From assembly GCA_963696665.1 (NCBI GenBank), contig CAVOLE010000039.1:293125-357124 (forward strand): a DNA stretch of 64,000 nucleotides, written 5' to 3'. The stretch's first letter is position 1, and each line of letters begins with the position of its first letter. The notes beneath the pieces were generated by a model that was given only the letters and a program-made list of their open reading frames with translations, was not told the DNA's origin and ran no database searches. Positions 1 to 8,807 of this stretch are shown piece by piece. The position numbers and the translations under genes were made by a program. This DNA comes from Roseiarcus sp963696665 (lineage in GTDB: Bacteria; Pseudomonadota; Alphaproteobacteria; Rhizobiales; Beijerinckiaceae).

Positions 1-699
1 CACGGCCTCAAACGCCGCGCGAAGCGCCGCATCCGCTTGCGCGATCGTCGCGGGGCGCCCGAGGTCGGCGAGACTCGTGACGCCAAAATGCGCCTCTCGG
101 ATCCCGCACGGCGCGATGCCGGAAAAATGCGCAAGATCGGGATCGACGTTGAGGGAGACGCCGTGCAGCGTCGCCCAGCGCCGCACCCGCACGCCAATGG
201 CGGCGATCTTGTCCTCGGCCGTCTCGCCCAGGGGGGACGCCGGCTTGTCGGGCCGCGCGACCCATACGCCGACCCGGTTCTCGCGCGTCTCGCCGACGAC
301 GTCGAACGTCTTCAAGGTCTCGATCAGCCAGCGTTCGAGCGAGGCCACATAGGCTCGCACGTCGGGCCGGCGGCGCTTGAGGTCGAGCATGACGTAAGCG
401 ACCCGCTGCCCGGGACCGTGATAGGTGAACTGGCCGCCGCGGCCAGCGCGATGGACGGGGAAGCGCGCCTCGATAAGGTCGCCCTCCTTCGCGCTCGTGC
501 CTGCGGTGTAAAGCGGCGGGTGCTCGATGAGCCAGACACGCTCGGGCGCGTCTCCGCGCGCGATCGCCTCCGCGCGCGTCTCCATCTCCATGAGCGCGTC
601 GGCATATTGCGTCAGTCCGGGTGTGACGACCCATTCGACGGGCGGCGCATCACGTGGCGCCAACAGAGGCGCGTGTGGCGCGAGGCGCGAGTTGAACAC
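1..699 (-). CDS. lipB: Lipoyl(octanoyl) transferase LipB, 3' end cut by the window edge
   Basis: Transfers the octanoyl group from acyl-carrier protein to lipoyl domains of 2-oxoacid dehydrogenases and the glycine cleavage system; cytoplasmic first step of lipoate synthesis. The minus-strand reading frame is open from a GTG at 699 to base 1 (233 codons, no stop in the window), close to the usual family length of about 230. Family landmarks read in order: IEHPPLYTAGTSAKEGD, GRGGQFTYHGPGQ, the lysine of KIAAIGVRVRRW, and the catalytic cysteine in FSGIAPCGIREAHFG. Two in-frame stops lie just upstream of the GTG, and AGAAGG sits about 7 bases before it, so this start is well supported. Antisense ORFs over the region are shadows. 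Confidence 0.93.
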   Translation of the reverse strand, partial: MFNSRLAPHAPLLAPRDAPPVEWVVTPGLTQYADALMEMETRAEAIARGDAPERVWLIEHPPLYTAGTSAKEGDLIEARFPVHRAGRGGQFTYHGPGQRVAYVMLDLKRRRPDVRAYVASLERWLIETLKTFDVVGETRENRVGVWVARPDKPASPLGETAEDKIAAIGVRVRRWATLHGVSLNVDPDLAHFSGIAPCGIREAHFGVTSLADLGRPATIAQADAALRAAFEAV

Positions 700-958
700 C
701 GGCGCCTTCTATCAGAAGGAGCGCCCCGGCGCGAGCAGGGACGACGCCTCAGCCGCCGGTTCAAACAGAGTCGGACCGATTTCCTTAGACAGGTCGGTCG
801 CGGGTCCCGCAGCCGAGTTGTCCGCGCGGGGAAATCACGCGCAACTCGTTGCGTGTATTATGTTTTTTCCGCTGACGAGGCTAATTTACGCTTGACCTAA
901 CGGAAAAGGCGCCGCTTTGTTCTGTGGTTGTTCTTGAGTCCTTGTCGGACTGCGTATC

Positions 959-1783
959 TTGCGTTGGGGGGGCACGTTTTTGGCCCGCGCTGGCCCGAAC
1001 CGTTGGTGGGCTGCCGCAGGCGCGCTCGCGTTCATGCTGGGCGCGCCTGCGAGCGCATGGGGCGGCGCCTGGACCTTGCCACAGGGAACCGGCCAACTCA
1101 TTGCGACTTTGTACGGCTGGACCGGCTTTGGTCCGCCATGGGGCGGCAATCCGCCCGCCAACCAAAGCCGCTTCGACGCCCAGACCTATGTCCAATATGG
1201 CCTGACAAATTCGCTCACCGCTTTTGGCGAGACGGCGTTCGAGCATTATTCGATCGGCGAGCCGAACCCGAACACTTACAACGGCCTCGACTATTCAGGC
1301 TTGGGTTTAAGGCAGAAGCTCTGGTCGACAGGCGGGTGGATATTCTCCGGCGAGGCGACCGCGTTCATCCCAGGCGCCCATGATTCGAAGGCGCCCGCTC
1401 AAGAAGGGAACACCGGCTGGGCCGGGGAGGCGCGTCTCAACGCCGGCCACAATTTCGCGATTTTCGGCGTCCCGGGCTTCCTCGACGCGGAGGTCGCCTG
1501 GCGCCTGCGCACGGAAGGGCCGCCGGACGAATGGCACGGAGACCTGACGGTCGGGTTCAAGTTCACGCCCAAGATCATGCTGATGCTGCAGGAGTTCACG
1601 ACGGTGTCCATGTCGACGGACAATCGGACGTTCCCCGCGTGGCGCCAGTCGGTGGTGGAGGCGAGCGTGGTCTACGCGCTCAACGACAAATGGTCGCTGC
1701 AGGCAGGCGTGTTCTCGACCGTCTGGACGGTCAGAACCAACACGGAGCATGGCGTTGCGGTCGCCGTGTGGCGGAATTTTTGA
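959..1783 (+). CDS. Predicted outer-membrane beta-barrel protein (XagA-like)
   Basis: About 274 residues. A hydrophobic segment with small residues ending near GAPASAWGGA (residues 20-36) looks like a Sec signal peptide. The mature part is rich in alternating aromatic and polar strands separated by glycine/asparagine turns (for example LIATLYGWTGFG, YVQYGLTNSLTAFG), and the last residue is phenylalanine, as in BAM-dependent barrels. This is consistent with an outer-membrane channel or transporter-like protein; the substrate cannot be read from sequence. The frame has a stop at 935-937 and no ATG before the signal peptide, so the start is a TTG (959 or the in-frame TTG at 980). It is divergent from lipB across a 259-base gap in which I recognise no other gene. 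Confidence 0.65.
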   Translation: MRWGGTFLARAGPNRWWAAAGALAFMLGAPASAWGGAWTLPQGTGQLIATLYGWTGFGPPWGGNPPANQSRFDAQTYVQYGLTNSLTAFGETAFEHYSIGEPNPNTYNGLDYSGLGLRQKLWSTGGWIFSGEATAFIPGAHDSKAPAQEGNTGWAGEARLNAGHNFAIFGVPGFLDAEVAWRLRTEGPPDEWHGDLTVGFKFTPKIMLMLQEFTTVSMSTDNRTFPAWRQSVVEASVVYALNDKWSLQAGVFSTVWTVRTNTEHGVAVAVWRNF

Positions 1784-1837
1784 CCGCGCGTCCGTCATGC
1801 TTGACCGCGCTACGGCATAGCCGTATTTGAAACGAAC

Positions 1838-2098
1838 GATGGCCACTTCCAATGGTGCGACGAGAAAGCCGCTTCCAACTACGCTAAGCATGGTGTGCAA
1901 TTCGAGGCGGCGCGGGACGTCTTCAAGGACCCGTTCGCTATTGAACTTATCGATGATCGTCACGACTATGGCGAGGATCGCTTTGTGCTCATAGGCTTGG
2001 CGAGCCGTCGCCTGCTAACCGTCGTCTACGCCCTTAGGGACGAGATGATCCGCATCATATCGGCGCGAGGCGCAGAGCCTTTTGAACATCGAGCTTGA
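1838..2098 (+). pseudogene. brnT: BrnT-like ribonuclease toxin, 5' end and C-terminus damaged
   Basis: BrnT toxins are small RelE-fold ribonucleases paired with a DNA-binding antitoxin. The frame reads HFQWCDEKAASNYAKHGVQF and later EDRFVLIG, LLTVVYALRDE and RIISARGAE, which is the BrnT core from its N-terminal strand onward. No ATG, GTG or TTG exists in this frame ahead of the conserved start. The nearest ATG (1839) is one base out of frame, so a one-base indel at the 5' end is likely. The frame then stops at 2096-2098 while PREQDR, resembling a BrnT tail, continues after the stop. A GTG at 1895 would give only a 67-residue stub. Either a decaying toxin or sequence error. Confidence 0.6.
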
Positions 2099-2158
2099 CC
2101 CCGTGAGCAAGACCGCTGAAAGGGGAAAGTCGGGTGAGGCTGGGAACGGTTCGACGCG

Positions 2159-2449
2159 ATGAGCGCCACAGCGCGCCGCGCCGCGGCCCTCGCCGATCCC
2201 GATGTCACGCCGCTTGCGTCAGATGATTTCAAGCGCATGCGGCGGAATCCGCAGATCAAAATCATCCGCCGCGCGCTCGGCCTGTCGCAGGAGGAGTTTT
2301 CGGCCCGTTTCCATATTCCGGTCGGCACGTTGCGCGATTGGGAGCAGGGACGCAAGGAGCCAGACGCCGCCGCCCACGCCTATCTCCAAGTGATCGGGCG
2401 CAACCCATCAGCAGTCGTTGAGGCGCTCAAGGCGACGGCATCTGATTAG
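2159..2449 (+). CDS. XRE-type helix-turn-helix antitoxin partner of BrnT-like toxin, 5' end probably frameshifted
   Basis: A 96-residue reading with a classical helix-turn-helix, IIRRALGLSQEEFSARFHIP, followed by VGTLRDWEQGRKEPD, typical of the XRE-like regulator often found after brnT in Rhizobiales. It would neutralise the toxin and autorepress the pair. Family members usually carry about 20 more N-terminal residues. Here these seem split: a GTG at 2103 encodes VSKTAERGKSGEAG in another frame, and GWERFDAMS enters the present frame just before the ATG used here. A one-base deletion near 2136 would explain this. The inverted repeat at 2440-2486 overlaps the stop codon. Confidence 0.65.
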   Translation: MSATARRAAALADPDVTPLASDDFKRMRRNPQIKIIRRALGLSQEEFSARFHIPVGTLRDWEQGRKEPDAAAHAYLQVIGRNPSAVVEALKATASD

Positions 2450-2486
2450 GCGTCGCCGCGCTCTCCTGTAGACGGCCTAATCAGAT
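2440..2486. repeat. Inverted repeat at the end of the toxin-antitoxin pair
   Basis: Left arm ATCTGATTAGGCGTC (2440-2454) and right arm GACGGCCTAATCAGAT (2471-2486) are complementary apart from one extra G, with a 16-base loop. The left arm contains the TAG stop of the antitoxin gene. There is no T tract, so it could be a weak terminator, an operator, or a decayed mobile-element end. Confidence 0.55.
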
Positions 2487-2552
2487 ACCTTCGCCGCGTT
2501 CATTGTCACATAGGAGTGGCCTCAGGGCGCAGAATCGGACGGTTGAGCAAAC

Positions 2553-5465
2553 ATGCGCGATCGTAAGTCGGCCTTGCGAGCACAGCTTGCCGCTAGACTA
2601 AGGCGCGAGACGAGGGGCGAGGTTTTGTTCTCGCGCGCCGATCGCGGCCGCTATGCGACCGACGCCTCCATTTATCAGATCGAGCCGGTCGGCGTTTTCG
2701 TGCCGCGCACGATCGAAGATGTCGCGACTGCGATGGCGATCGCACGCGAGAGTGACGTTCCGGTCCTGGCCCGAGGCGGCGGCACGAGTCAGTGCGGCCA
2801 GACGGTCAATCGAGCCTTGGTCCTCGACTGCTCGAAATATCTCCGCAACGTGATTGAGATCGATCCCGATCGCCGACGCGCATGGGTCGAGCCGGGGATC
2901 GTGCTCGGCCATCTCAACGCGGCGTTGAAACCGCATGGCCTGTTCTTTCCGGTTGATCCGTCGACCCACGCGCGCTGCACCATCGGCGGCATGGCGGCCA
3001 ACAATTCCTGTGGCGGGAAGTCGATCCGCTATGGCCTGATGGCCGACAATGTTGCGGCCATTGACGCGATCCTGGCCGACGGCGCGCGTTTCCGCTTCGG
3101 TCCCGACTGGCCTGGACAGGGCGCGACGACGCCAGAGGCCATTGGCGAGCTGATGGGCCGGCTGCAGACGCTCGGGCAGGATATGGCGACGGAGATCGCC
3201 GCCCGGTTTCCGAAAGTGCTGCGCCGGGTCGGCGGGTACAATATCGATGCGCTGACGCCGGCCGCGGCCGCCATGGGGCGGGACAATCCGGCGAGGCTGC
3301 TGGTGGGCTCGGAAGGAACGCTCGCCTTCTCGGCGGCGCTGGAGCTGATTCTCCATCCCATCAAACCCCGGAAAGTGTTGGGCGTCTGCCAGTTTCCTTC
3401 GTTCCGCGCCGCGATGGAGGCGACGCGTCATATTGTCGCGCTCGATCCCGAAGCGGTTGAGCTCGTCGATCGCACGATGATCGACCTCGGGCGAAGCATC
3501 CCGATCTTCCGCAATACGATTGACCGCATGGTGATCGGCGAGCCTCAGAGCCTCTTGATCGTCGAATTTCATGGGCTTGAGGATCAGCCGCTATTGGCGC
3601 AGCTCGCGCGGCTCGAGACGCTCATGGGCGATTTGGGGTTTCCACACAGCTTGGTCCGCGCTGCCGAACCGGACTTCCAGGCGCAGATCGCCGACGTGCG
3701 CGAGGCGGGCCTCAACATCATGATGTCGATGAAAGGCGACGGCAAACCGATCTCGTTCATCGAAGACGCCGCCGTGCCTCTCGAGGACCTGGCGGATTAT
3801 ACCGAACAACTGAACAGGGTCTTCGAGCGCCACGGCGTACGCGGGACCTGGTACGCTCACGCGTCGGTCGGCTGCCTGCACGTGCGACCGGTCCTCAACA
3901 TGAAGGATCCGGCGGACGTCGCGCGGATGCGCTCCATCGCCGAGGAGTGTTTCGACCTCGTCCGCCGGTACAAGGGCTCGCATAGCGGCGAGCACGGCGA
4001 CGGCATCGCCCGGAGCGAGTTCAACGAGCCGATGTTCGGGGCGCGCATCGCCCGCGCGTTCGAGGCGGTGAAGGACGCGTTCGACCCGACGGGCCTGCTC
4101 AATCCCGGCCGGATCGTCCGCGCGCCGCGCTTCGACGACCGGTCGCTGTTCCGCTACGGGCCCGACTATCGTCCGATCGAAGGGTTCTCGCCGCGGCTCG
4201 ACTGGTCGGACCATCCGGGGCCGCTCAGCGGCCTCATGGGCGCGGTCGAGATGTGCAACAACAACGGACATTGCCGCAAGTTCGACGCCGGCGCGATGTG
4301 CCCGAGCTATCGCGCGACGCGCGACGAAAAGCACCTGGTGCGCGGCCGCGCCAACACGATTCGCCTCGCCCTCACCGGCCAGCTCGACCAGGAGGGATTG
4401 GCCTCGAGCGACGTTGCGGACGCGCTTAAGCTGTGCGTCTCCTGTAAGGCGTGTCGGCGCGAATGTCCGACCGGCGTTGACATGGCCAAGATGAAGATCG
4501 AGGCGGCGGCTGCCAGCGCCGCTCGGCATGGGATAAGCTTGCGTGAACGGATCGTTGCCGAACTGCCGCGTTTCGCGCCGTTCGCCGCGACTTTTCCCGG
4601 CGCGGCCAATCTTCGCAACAAGGTTCCGTGGCTGCGCCGCGCGCTCGATCGACACTTGGGCTTTGCCGCTGAGCGCGATCTGCCGGCCTGGCGGTCCGAT
4701 CGCTTCCGCGACGAGGAGGCGCTGCCCTACGCCAAGCCGGGGAACAGCATGGGCAACGTCATGCTCTTCGCCGACACATTCAATCGCTACTTCGAGCCCG
4801 ACAATCTGCGGGCTGCGCTACGCGTCATCGCCGCGGCTGGACGAAGGCCGTTGACGCCGCGCCACGACGGGCGTCCGCTCTGTTGCGGGCGAACCTATCT
4901 CGCCGCGGGCCTCGTTGAGAGGGCGCGCGCGGAGGCCCGGCGGACGCTGACGGCGCTCGCCGGCGATGCGCCCGTCGTCGGCCTCGAGCCCTCGTGTCTC
5001 ATGACCTTGCGCGACGAGTTCGTGTCCCTGCTGCCGGGCGCTGAAGCGAAAGCGCTGGCGAGCCGCGCGCTCACCTTCGGCGAGTGGATGGCGCGCGAGA
5101 CGATCTCGCTCGAGCTTCGATCCGTACCGACCAAGGCGCATGTTCATGGCCATTGCCATCAGAAAAGCTTCGGCGCGTTCGATGCGACCCTCGCGGCGCT
5201 GCGCCAGGCGCCCGATCTGATCGTCGCGCCGATTGCGTCGTCCTGCTGCGGTATGGCCGGCGCGTTCGGCTATCAGTCCGAGACGCAGGACGTGTCGCGC
5301 GCCATGGCGGAGGCCGATCTCCTGCCAGCTGTGCGCAACGCCAAACCTGAAGAGCCGATCGTCGCCGACGGATTTTCGTGCCGCCATCAGATCGCCGATC
5401 TCTCGGGGCGCACGGCGGTGCATTCGGTGCGCGTGCTGGCCGACGCGCTCCCATCAGGACAGTAA
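2553..5465 (+). CDS. FAD-binding and Fe-S D-2-hydroxyacid dehydrogenase (YdiJ-like, GlcD-GlpC fusion)
   Basis: A 970-residue two-part flavoprotein that oxidises a D-2-hydroxy acid (D-lactate or D-2-hydroxyglutarate type) and passes electrons on through Fe-S centres; E. coli YdiJ has the same layout. The N-terminal half has the FAD-binding signature RGGGTSQCGQTVN and the oxidase C-terminal domain (GTWYAHASVGCLHVRP, HSGEHGDGIARSEF). The second half has a ferredoxin-like part (CNNNGHCRKFDAGAMCPSY, then CVSCKACRRECPTG near residues 629-642) and GlpC-type cysteine motifs (CCGRTYLAAG, HGHCHQKSFG, SSCCGMAGAFGY). No membrane segment is visible. It stands alone between the toxin-antitoxin pair and the convergent ivd gene. 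The exact substrate is not determined by sequence. Confidence 0.85.
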   Translation: MRDRKSALRAQLAARLRRETRGEVLFSRADRGRYATDASIYQIEPVGVFVPRTIEDVATAMAIARESDVPVLARGGGTSQCGQTVNRALVLDCSKYLRNVIEIDPDRRRAWVEPGIVLGHLNAALKPHGLFFPVDPSTHARCTIGGMAANNSCGGKSIRYGLMADNVAAIDAILADGARFRFGPDWPGQGATTPEAIGELMGRLQTLGQDMATEIAARFPKVLRRVGGYNIDALTPAAAAMGRDNPARLLVGSEGTLAFSAALELILHPIKPRKVLGVCQFPSFRAAMEATRHIVALDPEAVELVDRTMIDLGRSIPIFRNTIDRMVIGEPQSLLIVEFHGLEDQPLLAQLARLETLMGDLGFPHSLVRAAEPDFQAQIADVREAGLNIMMSMKGDGKPISFIEDAAVPLEDLADYTEQLNRVFERHGVRGTWYAHASVGCLHVRPVLNMKDPADVARMRSIAEECFDLVRRYKGSHSGEHGDGIARSEFNEPMFGARIARAFEAVKDAFDPTGLLNPGRIVRAPRFDDRSLFRYGPDYRPIEGFSPRLDWSDHPGPLSGLMGAVEMCNNNGHCRKFDAGAMCPSYRATRDEKHLVRGRANTIRLALTGQLDQEGLASSDVADALKLCVSCKACRRECPTGVDMAKMKIEAAAASAARHGISLRERIVAELPRFAPFAATFPGAANLRNKVPWLRRALDRHLGFAAERDLPAWRSDRFRDEEALPYAKPGNSMGNVMLFADTFNRYFEPDNLRAALRVIAAAGRRPLTPRHDGRPLCCGRTYLAAGLVERARAEARRTLTALAGDAPVVGLEPSCLMTLRDEFVSLLPGAEAKALASRALTFGEWMARETISLELRSVPTKAHVHGHCHQKSFGAFDATLAALRQAPDLIVAPIASSCCGMAGAFGYQSETQDVSRAMAEADLLPAVRNAKPEEPIVADGFSCRHQIADLSGRTAVHSVRVLADALPSGQ

Positions 5466-5519
5466 GACTTTCGGCTCGTCGAGAGAGTGGCGGTCGCGCT
5501 TCAATGCGCACCCCTAAGC

Positions 5520-6692
5520 TCACGCGCTCTTTTCGAACAGCTCGCGTCCGATCAGCATGCGCCTGATCTCGCTCGTGCCGGCGCCGATCTCGTAGAGCTT
5601 GGCGTCGCGCAACAGGCGCCCGAGCGGATAGTCGTTGGTGTAGCCGTTTCCGCCTAGGACCTGGATGGCGTCGAGCGCGACCTGGGTCGCGCGCTCGGCG
5701 GCGTAGAGGATCGCGCCCGCCGCGTCCTCGCGCGTCGTCTGATTGCGGTCGCAGGCCTTGGCGACGGCGTAGACGTAAGCCTTCGCCGCATTCATCGTCA
5801 CGTACATGTCGGCGAGCTTGCCCTGCACCAATTGGAAGGTCCCGATCGCTTGGCCGAACTGCTTGCGCTCGTGGACATAAGGAAGGACGACGTCGAGCGC
5901 GGCCTGCATAAGGCCGAGCGGACCCGCCGCCAGCACCACGCGTTCGTAGTCGAGGCCGCTCATGAGCACATTGACGCCCTTGCCGATCTTGCCCAGCACG
6001 TTCTCGGCCGGAACTTCGCAGTCCGCGAATATGAGCTCGGCGGTGTCCGAGCCGCGCATGCCGAGCTTGTCGAGCTTTGTCCCTTGCGAGAAGCCCTTCA
6101 TGCCGCGCTCGACAAGGAAGGCCGTGATGCCGCGCGCGCCGGCGGCAGGATCGGTCTTGGCGTAGACGACAAAGGTCTCAGCGAGCGGACCGTTGGTGAT
6201 CCACATTTTCGAGCCATTGAGCACGAAGCGATCGCCGTTGCGTATTGCGCGAGTGGTCATCGAGACGACGTCAGAGCCAGCGTTCGGCTCCGACATCGCG
6301 AGCGCGCCGACGTGCTCGCCTGAGATGAGCTTCGGCAGATAGCGCGCCTTCTGCTCGTCATTGCCGTTGCGCACGATCTGGTTGACGCAGAGGTTCGAAT
6401 GCGCGCCGTACGACAGCCCGACCGACCCTGAGGCGCGCGACACTTCCTCCATCGCCACGCAATGCTCGAGGTAGCCCAAGGCCAGTCCGCCGTATTGCTC
6501 CGGCGCGGTGATCCCGTGCAGGCCGAGTTCCCCCATCTTGGGCCAGAGGTCGCGCGGAAACGCATTGTCGCGGTCGATCTCAGCGGCGCGCGGCGCGATC
6601 TCCTTTTCGGCGAACGCGCGGGCGCTGTCGCGGATCATCGCGGCGCTCTCGCCGAGATCGAAGTCGAGGAGGCGGGGCGCGTTGGGGATCAT
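5520..6692 (-). CDS. ivd: Isovaleryl-CoA dehydrogenase (acyl-CoA dehydrogenase family)
   Basis: An FAD enzyme that converts isovaleryl-CoA to 3-methylcrotonyl-CoA in leucine breakdown, giving electrons to ETF. The 390 residues match the family length. Visible signatures are ALAMSEPNAGSDVVSM and KMWITNGPLAETFVVYAKT in the flavin/substrate region, LGMRGSDTAELIFADCEVP, and the C-terminal QVLGGNGYTNDYPLGRLLRD with YEIGAGTSEIRRMLIGREL. The catalytic glutamate position specific to isovaleryl-CoA dehydrogenases is present in GLDYERVVLAAGPLG, supporting this call over a generic acyl-CoA dehydrogenase. No other leucine-degradation genes adjoin it, so other short-branched acyl-CoA substrates stay possible. 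Confidence 0.85.
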   Translation of the reverse strand: MIPNAPRLLDFDLGESAAMIRDSARAFAEKEIAPRAAEIDRDNAFPRDLWPKMGELGLHGITAPEQYGGLALGYLEHCVAMEEVSRASGSVGLSYGAHSNLCVNQIVRNGNDEQKARYLPKLISGEHVGALAMSEPNAGSDVVSMTTRAIRNGDRFVLNGSKMWITNGPLAETFVVYAKTDPAAGARGITAFLVERGMKGFSQGTKLDKLGMRGSDTAELIFADCEVPAENVLGKIGKGVNVLMSGLDYERVVLAAGPLGLMQAALDVVLPYVHERKQFGQAIGTFQLVQGKLADMYVTMNAAKAYVYAVAKACDRNQTTREDAAGAILYAAERATQVALDAIQVLGGNGYTNDYPLGRLLRDAKLYEIGAGTSEIRRMLIGRELFEKSA

Positions 6693-6787
6693 GGGCGTGG
6701 CTCAGTCGCACCCGCGAGGGGATCGGGCGCGAGCTTGGCGGCAATCAGCGGCGTTTGGCAAGGCCGGGGCCTGCCGCAGCCTGTGCT

Positions 6788-6857
6788 TCGCCGAACTCAA
6801 AGGTTCGGCGGAGGCGGGGAGCGCCCGAATCTTAAGGGCGGCCGAGATCGGCCGCCC
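6788..6857 (-). terminator. Two stem-loops behind the glycine-rich gene
   Basis: Read on the minus strand after the stop at 6883: an 11-bp perfect arm pair (AGGGCGGCCGA at 6834-6844 with TCGGCCGCCCT at 6847-6857), then a second hairpin CGCCGAAC (6788-6795) with GTTCGGCG (6802-6809). Only a short A/T stretch follows, so this is a probable but not textbook terminator region. Confidence 0.5.
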
Positions 6858-6882
6858 TCATGGACCTGAATTGCTTTGGCGC

Positions 6883-7371
6883 CTAGCAGGCGTCCCAGAA
6901 GCCAGCGCGGTAGCTCGGGTCGGTGTAGTACCAGCACAGGCCCGGCGCCGGCGGCTGGCCGGCGTAGGCGATTGCGGCTCCCGCGGCGAGCACGCCGATT
7001 GCGGCGCCGGCCGCAATCGCGCCGCCCGGTCCCCAGCGATACCAGCCGGGCCGCGCCCAGCCGCCATACCCGCCGCGATAGACCCCGCCTCGGTAGCCGT
7101 AGCCGCCGCGATAGACGCCCCCGCGGTAGACCCCACCCCGGTACGCGCCGCCACGGTAGCCGCCAACGGTTCCACCGCGATGGTAGACGCCGCCGCGCGG
7201 CCCCACTGCGGTCGCGCCGCGGTGCGCGATATACGCTTTCAAGATCATGCCATCGCTCAACTGCGCCGACGGGTTGGACCCCTGGATCTCGATCGCGCCA
7301 GCCTGCGGCGGACTGAAGCCGGAAAGCGCGATCGCCACGCAGGCGCTTTTGACCAAACTCGACCAAATCAT
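6883..7371 (-). CDS. Secreted glycine-rich protein with YRGG repeats
   Basis: The ATG at 7371 is preceded by a strong AAGGAGG site, so I use it instead of the longer open frame. The 162-residue product starts with a signal peptide (MIWSSLVKSACVAIALSG to about QAGA), followed by a short conserved stretch. A low-complexity core then repeats YRGG, YRGGV and HRGG about ten times, and a hydrophobic alanine/glycine segment (AIAAGAAIGVLAAGAAIAYA) follows. The C-terminus, CWYYTDPSYRAGFWDAC, has paired cysteines. Similar glycine-rich envelope proteins are frequent in Hyphomicrobiales but have no assigned function. It may act as a structural or surface protein. Confidence 0.7.
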   Translation of the reverse strand: MIWSSLVKSACVAIALSGFSPPQAGAIEIQGSNPSAQLSDGMILKAYIAHRGATAVGPRGGVYHRGGTVGGYRGGAYRGGVYRGGVYRGGYGYRGGVYRGGYGGWARPGWYRWGPGGAIAAGAAIGVLAAGAAIAYAGQPPAPGLCWYYTDPSYRAGFWDAC

Positions 7372-7507
7372 GAATTTCCTCCTTGCGCAGCTCAAATCGC
7401 CGGCCAAACTATCGCACAAACCAGCGCCGACGCGAAGAGGCGGCCTTAGCGAACGGCTGGTCGCGGCTAGTCGCAAGCGACGTCGGCCGACGCCGCCCGG
7501 CCAATGC

Positions 7508-8353
7508 TCAGGCCGTCTTTGGCTGTTGAATGACCTTCCCGTCCGGACCGATTCGCTCGAATGCGACCTCGTGGCGACGGAGCTTGTCTCTGATCGTCTC
7601 GACGTGGTCGGAACCGAACTGTCTCAGCGACACTTCCTCAACGACGCGCGCCGTCTTTTTGACCACCGCGTGCTCCGCCGTCTCGACGGCCTCGATCGTC
7701 CCGTCAGCCCACTCGGGCTCGCCAACGTAGTTGGGGTCGGAGATCGCCTTGCGCAGCACTTCCGCGTGCTCATGGCGAAGGGTCACTTCGTGGCCGACGT
7801 CGCGTTCGGTCACGAAACGACGGACCCTGGTCCGGCCCGTCTCGATCATCTGCTTGCCGATCTCCAACTGCTCTTCGGCAAGCCTGAGAACCTCCGGTTG
7901 CGCGGCGGCAAGCTTGGGGGAAACAGCGACCTCTTGGACGGCGGCGAGCGGAAGAGTCTCGAGCTTCCTTTGAACTGCCTCCACATGCGCAGGCGGCGCC
8001 ACGCCAGTGGTGACCGCGCGGTCGTGCACATCGACCGGCCGGCGGATGTCGAGCACCGCCCTTGCATGGGCGACTTCATTGGGGGGAAGGCGAACGGAGA
8101 TGAGCGCGCCGCCCTTGTGGACGGTCGTACCGTAAATATTCGCCTCATGCTCGTAGACATCGGGCCCGAACAACCGCTGCCAGAGCCCCGGCTTCTTTAC
8201 GCCTGTCGCAAGGGACGATCCGCTGTCCCTGAGACGGGCCTTGTTAAAAACGCTGATGTCGGATTCGGCAAACCCGGCCGCCTTCAAGGCGTTCACCGCG
8301 GCGTCCGCGCGAGCGGACGTGTCATAGACCGCGACGAGAGTTTCGTAAGCCAT
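7508..8353 (-). CDS. YsnF/AvaK-domain (DUF2382) stress-response protein
   Basis: A 281-residue cytoplasmic-type protein. The N-terminal part, MAYETLVAVYDTSARADAAV then LKAAGFAESDISVFNK, is the flavin-free stress-protein alpha/beta domain often fused to DUF2382. The C-terminal half carries the YsnF/DUF2382 pattern: EEQLEIGKQMIETGRTRVRR, FVTERDVGHEVTLRHEHAEV and the closing EEVSLRQFGSDHVETIRDKL. The ATG at 8353 has a GAGGA site nine bases upstream; the longer open frame above it lacks any family similarity. Such proteins are induced in general stress responses in many bacteria, but I found no clear EcfG promoter here. Molecular role unknown. Confidence 0.8.
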   Translation of the reverse strand: MAYETLVAVYDTSARADAAVNALKAAGFAESDISVFNKARLRDSGSSLATGVKKPGLWQRLFGPDVYEHEANIYGTTVHKGGALISVRLPPNEVAHARAVLDIRRPVDVHDRAVTTGVAPPAHVEAVQRKLETLPLAAVQEVAVSPKLAAAQPEVLRLAEEQLEIGKQMIETGRTRVRRFVTERDVGHEVTLRHEHAEVLRKAISDPNYVGEPEWADGTIEAVETAEHAVVKKTARVVEEVSLRQFGSDHVETIRDKLRRHEVAFERIGPDGKVIQQPKTA

Positions 8354-8807
8354 TCCGTGCTTCCTCGTCCTTGTCGATATAATGTCGTTCGCCGACGCGG
8401 CGCCGGCCTCTTCAGTCTCAATGGCGCGCCCCGAATCCGCGTAATGGCCGCTCCCGATCATGGGCGCTTTTTTCATCGGGGGGCCGACGGACAATTCTTG
8501 TTGGCCTATCAGAACCGGCCTACGCTGGCTGTGTGACGCTTCGTCTACAACCAGCGTGAGCGTGTATTGCCTCGAACCGAGGAGCCAGCCTTCCAGAACG
8601 AGAGCGTAAGCACAAGGATTTGCGCAACTCGGAGACATACCAAGGTTGCGAGGAACCTTGCTCCGATAATCCTCTCTGGAAAGTGTAGATCGCGCGAGCA
8701 AGCAATACAGCTGAATCAAAAACCCCTGGCCGAAGCCAGGGGTTTGTCAGTCGTCTCAAGGGCGCCCCGACCGGGACGCCCTGATCTCGACGCCAGGACC
8801 GCTCGAT
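8354..8807. other. Intergenic region of about 450 bases
   Basis: No supported gene. It holds the presumed promoter of the YsnF-like gene at its left end and the hsp20 terminator at its right end. The open frames that cross it (for example the 5' extension of the YsnF-like ORF and a short plus-strand frame from 8567) lack ribosome binding sites and recognisable similarity. Confidence 0.6.
8719..8745 (-). terminator. Rho-independent terminator of hsp20
   Basis: On the minus strand the arm AAACCCCTGGC, a TTCG tetraloop and GCCAGGGG are followed by a run of five T residues: a textbook intrinsic terminator about 60 bases after the hsp20 stop. A second stem-loop (8758-8782, arms AGGGCG and CGCCCT) lies between it and the gene. 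Confidence 0.85.

Noticed and set aside
37..900. 287-codon plus-strand open frame opposite lipB
   Set aside because: The minus strand encodes all LipB motifs over the same bases.
7247..8536. 429-codon plus-strand open frame over the YsnF-like gene
   Set aside because: Antisense shadow; the minus strand has the DUF2382 pattern and a good ribosome binding site.
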